This document shows positions 59,032-64,000 of a DNA stretch of 64,000 bases, in pieces. The notes under the pieces are model-generated. The model did not search any database and was not told the DNA's origin. It was given only the letters and a program-made list of their open reading frames with translations. The stretch comes from Tillus elongatus (lineage: Eukaryota > Arthropoda > Insecta > Coleoptera > Cleridae): NCBI GenBank assembly GCA_964006375.1, contig OZ023263.1, positions 130,609,954 through 130,673,953 on the forward strand, read 5' to 3'. The first letter of the stretch is position 1. Every line of letters starts with the position of its first letter. The position numbers and the translations under genes were made by a program.

Positions 59032-60109
59032 CAGTGTGATGATAAAGTTTGGAACATGATTTATAAATGCGTTATTAAATTTTTTCAAGAAAAACGCTCG
59101 GACAGGTCAATTTCATCTATTGAATTTTCAACTTATGACATAAAAATTACATTTACGACACCTATTTCTGAACGGTGACGTCATTATAAGTTTTTTAAAT
59201 TCAAGCATATTTTTTGCGGTTTTTGCATAGATCTGCTTACTACTTTCATGATGATGAAAACATCGGTACCTGACCACATTTTTTAAAATAGTGTTATTTA
59301 CTTCAAAATTAGGAAACGTGAGTTTAATGGAAAAAATATTGAACCAAGGAAATCAAACAAAATCTAGCGCAAATGTTAAAATTGTTCTCCACCTACTATT
59401 TGACATTGACCGATACGAGTGCAAACACTTTGTATACTGCGCTAAAAAATGTCTGGACTAATTTGCTCCAGTTCAGCACGAATTCTTTGCTGTAGCTACT
59501 CCAAATTATTTGGTCTCTTGAAATAAACTTTCGATCTAAAATAACTCCATAGAAAAAATCCAAGGGAGTCAAGTCTGGGGATCGCGGTGGCCACACAATG
59601 GCTCCTCGACGGTCCATCCATCTTTCACGAAATGTGGCATCTAGTGTGTTAAAAAATGATTTTGACTTTACTTTTTGTTCCACCTGTTAAATAGTTACAT
59701 GACAACGTATCAAAAATCACAAAATCAAGTTTTCATTACATTCTAAAACCTCATTATTCTAACGAAAACTCGACCTAAATAAAAACGGTGAGAAATATTT
59801 CTTATTTCTTATTAAATTTACGTTTACATTTTTTAAAGTAAATAACGCAATTTCTCCAAAAAAATTGTCATGTCAGGTACTATTTTGTTTTCATCATCAT
59901 TTAAGCAGGTCTATGGAAGAGCAAAAAATATGATTGTCATTTAAAAAAAAATGATGACGTCATCATTCAGAAATAGGTGACGTCATAAATGTAATTTTTA
60001 CGACATAAGTTGGCAATTGAAAAGATAAAATTAACCTGGTTGTCTGTTTTTCTTGAAAAAATTAAATAACGTATTTATGAATTATGTTCCCAACTTTATC
60101 ATCAGACTG
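59032..60109 (-). mobile_element. Short mariner-family element with about 280-bp inverted repeats
   Basis: The ends CAGTGTGATGATAAAGTTTG and (complement) CAGTCTGATGATAAAGTTGG open inverted repeats that can be followed inward to about 59310 and 59800, with blocks AATTTTTTCAAGAAAAAC and CAGGTAC...TTTTC(A)TCATCAT. TA lies at each end and (TA)n tracts flank both sides. Only a transposase tail is encoded between the repeats (next entry). At 1078 bp it is an internally deleted, non-autonomous copy. Confidence 0.88.
59396..59683 (-). pseudogene. Mariner-family transposase C-terminal fragment
   Basis: 95 codons with FRERWMDRRGAIVWPPRSPD directly followed by LTPLDFF, the third catalytic Asp box, close in wording to the ARSPDLTVLDFF box of the transposase at 36698. 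The first two Asp regions are missing through internal deletion. It lies between the inverted repeats of its element. It could not act alone but related enzymes might mobilise it. Confidence 0.8.

Positions 60110-60193
<84 letters not shown>
60110..60193. repeat. (TA)n microsatellite, right of the short mariner element
   Basis: TA tract continuing the one at 58942-59023 across the insertion. Confidence 0.96.
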
Positions 60194-60195
<2 letters not shown>

Positions 60196-60517
60196 TTCTT
60201 ATGTTGTGGGGACAGTCCTCACAAGATTTTTATGTCTTTTGTGTATTATGAGGACAATTGGCGGTTTGTATAAAATGTGTCTTTTCTTTTTAATGTTTCT
60301 ACACTCAAATATGTTTACATATTAACTTTAATACATTATGTTGTTAGCTCAATAGTTATAATTTCCCTTACACGTTAGCTTCCATCCAGGGCAATTAGTC
60401 TATTGCAGAATAAATATCCCAAGTACATTAGCAAAAAAATTACAGGCCTTAAACACGTGGTGAATTAAGTTCTATAGGCTCTACTCGGTTAAGAGTGGAA
60501 CCTGTAATGGACACAGA
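60194..60517. other. No gene seen
   Basis: AT-rich spacer with nothing recognised. Confidence 0.5.
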
Positions 60518-60717
60518 TAAGTACACTTGGAGAACCCAAATCACCATAACACATCTTTTTAAATACCTGACGATCTTTTCACTAACGAAGTTAGCACATC
60601 AGAGGATGAAAAACTTATTTTCATCCTCTGCTGACGCTAACTTTTGTTAGTGAAACGATCGTCTGGTCTTTAAAAAGATGTGTTGTGGTGATTTTTGTTC
60701 TCCAATTGTACTTATTA
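60518..60717. mobile_element. Palindromic foldback element with hammerhead-like arms, copy 2
   Basis: The ends AAGTACACTTGGAGAACCCA and TTGTTCTCCAATTGTACTT are mirrored. The centre is a perfect GAGGATGAAAA/TTTTCATCCTC hairpin. The plus arm reads CTGACGCTAAC...GTTAGTGAAACGATCGTC, where the CTGATGA box is altered. Confidence 0.85.
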
Positions 60718-61149
60718 GGCTCTAACATGTTGAATTCCTAATAAAAATATATACGAAACTCTTAATTCACTGTTGCCTATTTTGTATGCCTCAAATTGTC
60801 TAGCATCTTATAAGTTCGTTTATTTAGTATAATCAAAATATCTTAACAGCTGGTGTCATTATTATGATCATCTATAAAATGTCTTATAGTCAATCAAGTT
60901 AGCTCATATACTTTTTTTTTTGTAATTGGTTAATACGCCTGTCATAAATAAATCTATAATGCACATACTTTGAAGAGTTTAAATTTATTTGTAAGATATT
61001 TGCAACTTACAAACTGTATTATATTTAATAAAAGTAACAAAATGTTATTTTTTTGTAAAGTGAAAGAATATAAACGCTACATTATATATTGTTGTAGTTC
61101 AGGTGGAAATACAGCAAGCACTATGTGAAGACTGGAACATGTGATGAAC
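60718..61149. other. No gene seen
   Basis: AT-rich spacer with nothing recognised. Confidence 0.5.
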
Positions 61150-61358
61150 ACTAATAGGTTCACTTTGTAGATTCCAATTCACCACAACATATATTTCCGA
61201 CCTGACGATCGTTTCATTAACAAAGTTATGGTCATCAGAGTGATTAATAAACTAACCGATTAGTTGATTCATCCCTCTCTAACTTTGTTAGCGAAACGAT
61301 CTCAGGTGAGAAAATATATTGTGGTGAATTGGGTTACCCAAAGTGTACTTACCTATTA
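61150..61358. mobile_element. Palindromic foldback element with hammerhead-like arms, copy 3
   Basis: Mirrored ends (AATTCACCACAACATATATT against its complement near 61310-61335). The minus-strand arm carries the best hammerhead-like core of the family (next entry). Confidence 0.85.
61199..61242 (-). ncRNA. Hammerhead-ribozyme-like motif
   Basis: From 61240 on the minus strand: CT, CTGATGA (61238-61232), CCATAAC-TTT-GTTAAT as an imperfect stem II, GAAAC (61215-61211), self-complementary GATC, then GTC and AGG. All core boxes of a type I hammerhead (CTGATGA, GAAA, GTC) are present in order. Stem I is short (CT with AG) and stem II mismatched. Activity is untested. Confidence 0.45.
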
Positions 61359-61381
61359 ATAAAGCTGTTATTATCTTATTA

Positions 61382-61554
61382 TCTGACCAGACCTGAAGAT
61401 CGTTTCGAACTAAGTTTGCGTCATCAGAGTGATTAATAAACTAACCACTTGTCTATCCATCACCCTGATGACGCTAACTCTGTTAACAAAACGATCGTCA
61501 GGTCAGAAAAATATGTTGTGATAAATTGGGCTCTCCCAAGTGTACTTATTAATC
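61382..61554. mobile_element. Palindromic foldback element, copy 4, left-truncated
   Basis: Starts inside an arm (GACCTGAAGATCGTTTCG) and ends with the complete terminus TGGGCTCTCCCAAGTGTACTT. The plus arm reads CTGATGACGCTAACTCTGTT then AACAAAACGATCGTCAGG. It lies 24 bp from copy 3, nearly in tandem. Confidence 0.8.
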
Positions 61555-63120
61555 AAGCAAATATCTTATTACATTTAATAACTTACGCGGCTTGCTGGAC
61601 ACTAACTATATATAAATGGTGGGTATCCAAAAAAAGTCTAGTGAATCTATCTCTTAAAAATTATTTAAAAAGTAAAAATTTTCTTTGGAGGTGATTATTC
61701 ATTAAAAGTATAAACATGAATATTCTGTATAATATGATCTACTGCTTTCTTAAATTTTACATATTGAGATTTCAAGCTCATCTTCTTTTATATTTGACAT
61801 TTCTAAAATTGACAATTTTAAAAGCAAATTTTTTATAATTTCTAAGAGACGAAGTAAATTTTTAAACAGTCTATATCTTGGCTAAATAAGGACTTTAGAA
61901 ACAATCAAACTTACAGAGTTAGCTAAAATATATTGATTTTGATAAAAAAGTAATCAGAAGATGTTTCTATACGAAGCGCTAAGTTTAAATTACATAAAAT
62001 AGTTGTCATTATCTCTCTCACAAACAAAAACTTTTTGCAGCAGACTATATATTTTGTCACACTTAAATTGCTCGGAAGGCGTAACATTTGACATCTGATG
62101 TTGAAGGCACACAATGTCTTACATTGGCGCATTGACCCTTCATCAGGAAAAAAGGCTCAACTGAATTATTTCCATAAGTTAGCTCTTATGCGTTATTTCT
62201 AATTACCCACTCATTAAAAATACTCCCATTGATATACAACTCTCTGTCTAGCTGATATTTGCTATCCAATTCATTATTTTAAATAGAACAATATAGGTAA
62301 TGCATTTTTAGATTTTACTAAACATTTTAAGAGACTTGTAGGACAGAGAAATGATTAAAATTGGCGGTTTTTAAGTCATTTAAGTTTTAATGGTATTTTC
62401 AGCAAATAGAGTGATTTTTTAAGACAATCTTATGGCCACTCAAAAGAAAATATATCTAATAAAGAATTGTGTTGCATAAAGTAATTTGTAGATTATAGTT
62501 TAATTTAGAAGCTTAAAATGTCAGTTATTGCATTAATATTACCGGGTGAAATCACTTAGCTAAAACTTAGTAAAAATGTAATAATATTGAAGATACACTC
62601 TGTATGATCAAGTTAATTTTAGAGTGCTGTTTCCTAGAGTACTATTTTGGTCGGTGTGTTAGCCTTTTAGTTTAAAGGCTTGTGGCCCTAGGGATTACAT
62701 CGTGGGTAAAACACTAAGGTTCATCAAAACCGTGTATGAGACCGAATTATTATTTGTTACAAATTGGTTGAATTTTGGAAGGTGTATTTGTTATATTGTC
62801 AAATATTTGTAATTAAAATGCACCCGATAATAAGTTATTGTGTTCATTTGATATGAATCGGCATAATTATTTGAACAAAAACTTGCATGCCCAATATAAG
62901 TATTTATCACCAAAAAATTATCATAATGATACCTTAAGGTAAGTGGTCTTATTATTGGCGTCAATTTAAGTTTTACTTTAAGGGTTGGGCCAGTTATATG
63001 CCTTTTTGTTGAAATAAATACCACAGGATATATGGTTTATTATTTTATTTAATGTAAAAAAGTAAACAATTTACTGTATTGTCTGGTGGAACGTAAACTT
63101 AATATATTACGAAAACACAA
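61555..63120. other. No gene seen
   Basis: About 1.6 kb of AT-rich sequence with no coding, RNA or repeat family recognised on either strand; small frames here lack motifs. Confidence 0.5.
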
Positions 63121-63129
63121 TAATTGTAA

Positions 63130-63690
<561 letters not shown>

Positions 63691-64000
63691 TGCATGCATT
63701 TTAAAAACAACTGGTATCTGATTATCTTAAGTCAGCTTCACATTACTATATTACCTATATTAGATAATTCCAACAAAACTTAAGTATTTGGATACACTAT
63801 TGTTTATATAGTAAGGAATGAAATAAATATTTTATTTGAAAGAGTTAATGTTTATTTCTGTTTGCCGTATGTCATCTGGGTGCCATGGAAATGGAACTGT
63901 TCATATTTATTTTGTTTCTCTGTAGTGACTCATTTTAAAAGGAGGCTGACTTCACGGAATGTGGTAAATGCAAACAGTTGTTTTCAAAGCCATTGTATAT
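63691..64000. other. No gene seen
   Basis: AT-rich sequence to the window edge; nothing recognised. Confidence 0.5.

Overview
The window is arthropod-type nuclear DNA, most likely insect. No host protein-coding gene could be recognised. It is AT-rich and packed with mobile-element relics. Support for an animal/arthropod source comes from the element families: R1-like and I/Jockey-like LINEs, BEL/Pao, Penelope, hAT, P/THAP9-like, ISL2EU-like Harbinger, mariner and three Polinton/Maverick fragments. tRNA-derived SINEs, pol III-type sequences and spliceosomal-looking introns also fit. Twenty-one long (TA)n tracts, some over 100 bp, punctuate the window and often sit exactly at element junctions.

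Layout, left part. 1-410 is a BEL/Pao protease fragment. 497-3601 is a large inverted structure built on a Penelope-like element (RT plus GIY-YIG). 3770-5497 is a LINE relic (endonuclease then RT), cut by a (TA)n tract. 7404-8484 (-) is a coiled-coil, ORF1-like relic. 9123-11859 is a complete but decayed hAT element with an 8-bp target duplication. 13066-19560 (-) is a scrambled cluster of R1-like LINE pieces.

Polinton fragments. Copy 1 (19600-24680) holds a packaging ATPase (-) and, divergently, a virion-protein gene, an adenain-type protease, a minor capsid gene and the major capsid gene (+). A 1127-bp tandem duplication lies inside it. Copy 3 (38588-42420) carries the ATPase tail, a CAGCTG-rich array, a conserved Polinton gene, a coiled-coil ORF, a broken KilA-N-type gene on the minus strand and a GC-rich repeat-bearing end. 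Copy 2 (47650-51000) is in the copy-3 orientation; its virion-protein gene keeps a phospholipase-A2-like segment that copy 1 has lost. All three are broken by stops, frameshifts and insertions, and none shows a polymerase or integrase, so they read as dead viral-transposon fossils.

Middle and right parts. 26463-26582 is a 120-nt 5S rRNA-like sequence followed by a T run. 28075-28232, 60518-60717, 61150-61358 and 61382-61554 are palindromic elements whose arms carry hammerhead-ribozyme-like cores. 31286-33100 is a P/THAP9-like transposase gene with apparent introns, interrupted by a 498-bp foldback element. 36264-38409 is the one element that looks intact: a mariner-family transposon with near-identical 265-bp inverted repeats and an unbroken 350-codon DD41D transposase, inserted in a (TA)n tract. 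A shorter related element with about 280-bp inverted repeats lies at 59032-60109, also between (TA)n tracts. 43380-47291 is bounded by about 500-bp inverted arms. 53368-54881 is an ISL2EU/Harbinger transposase relic. From 55.6 kb to the end, repeated two-module units with (TA)n between the modules dominate.

The genes do not form a working pathway together. The window is a record of successive nested insertions, with only the 36-kb mariner element plausibly still functional.
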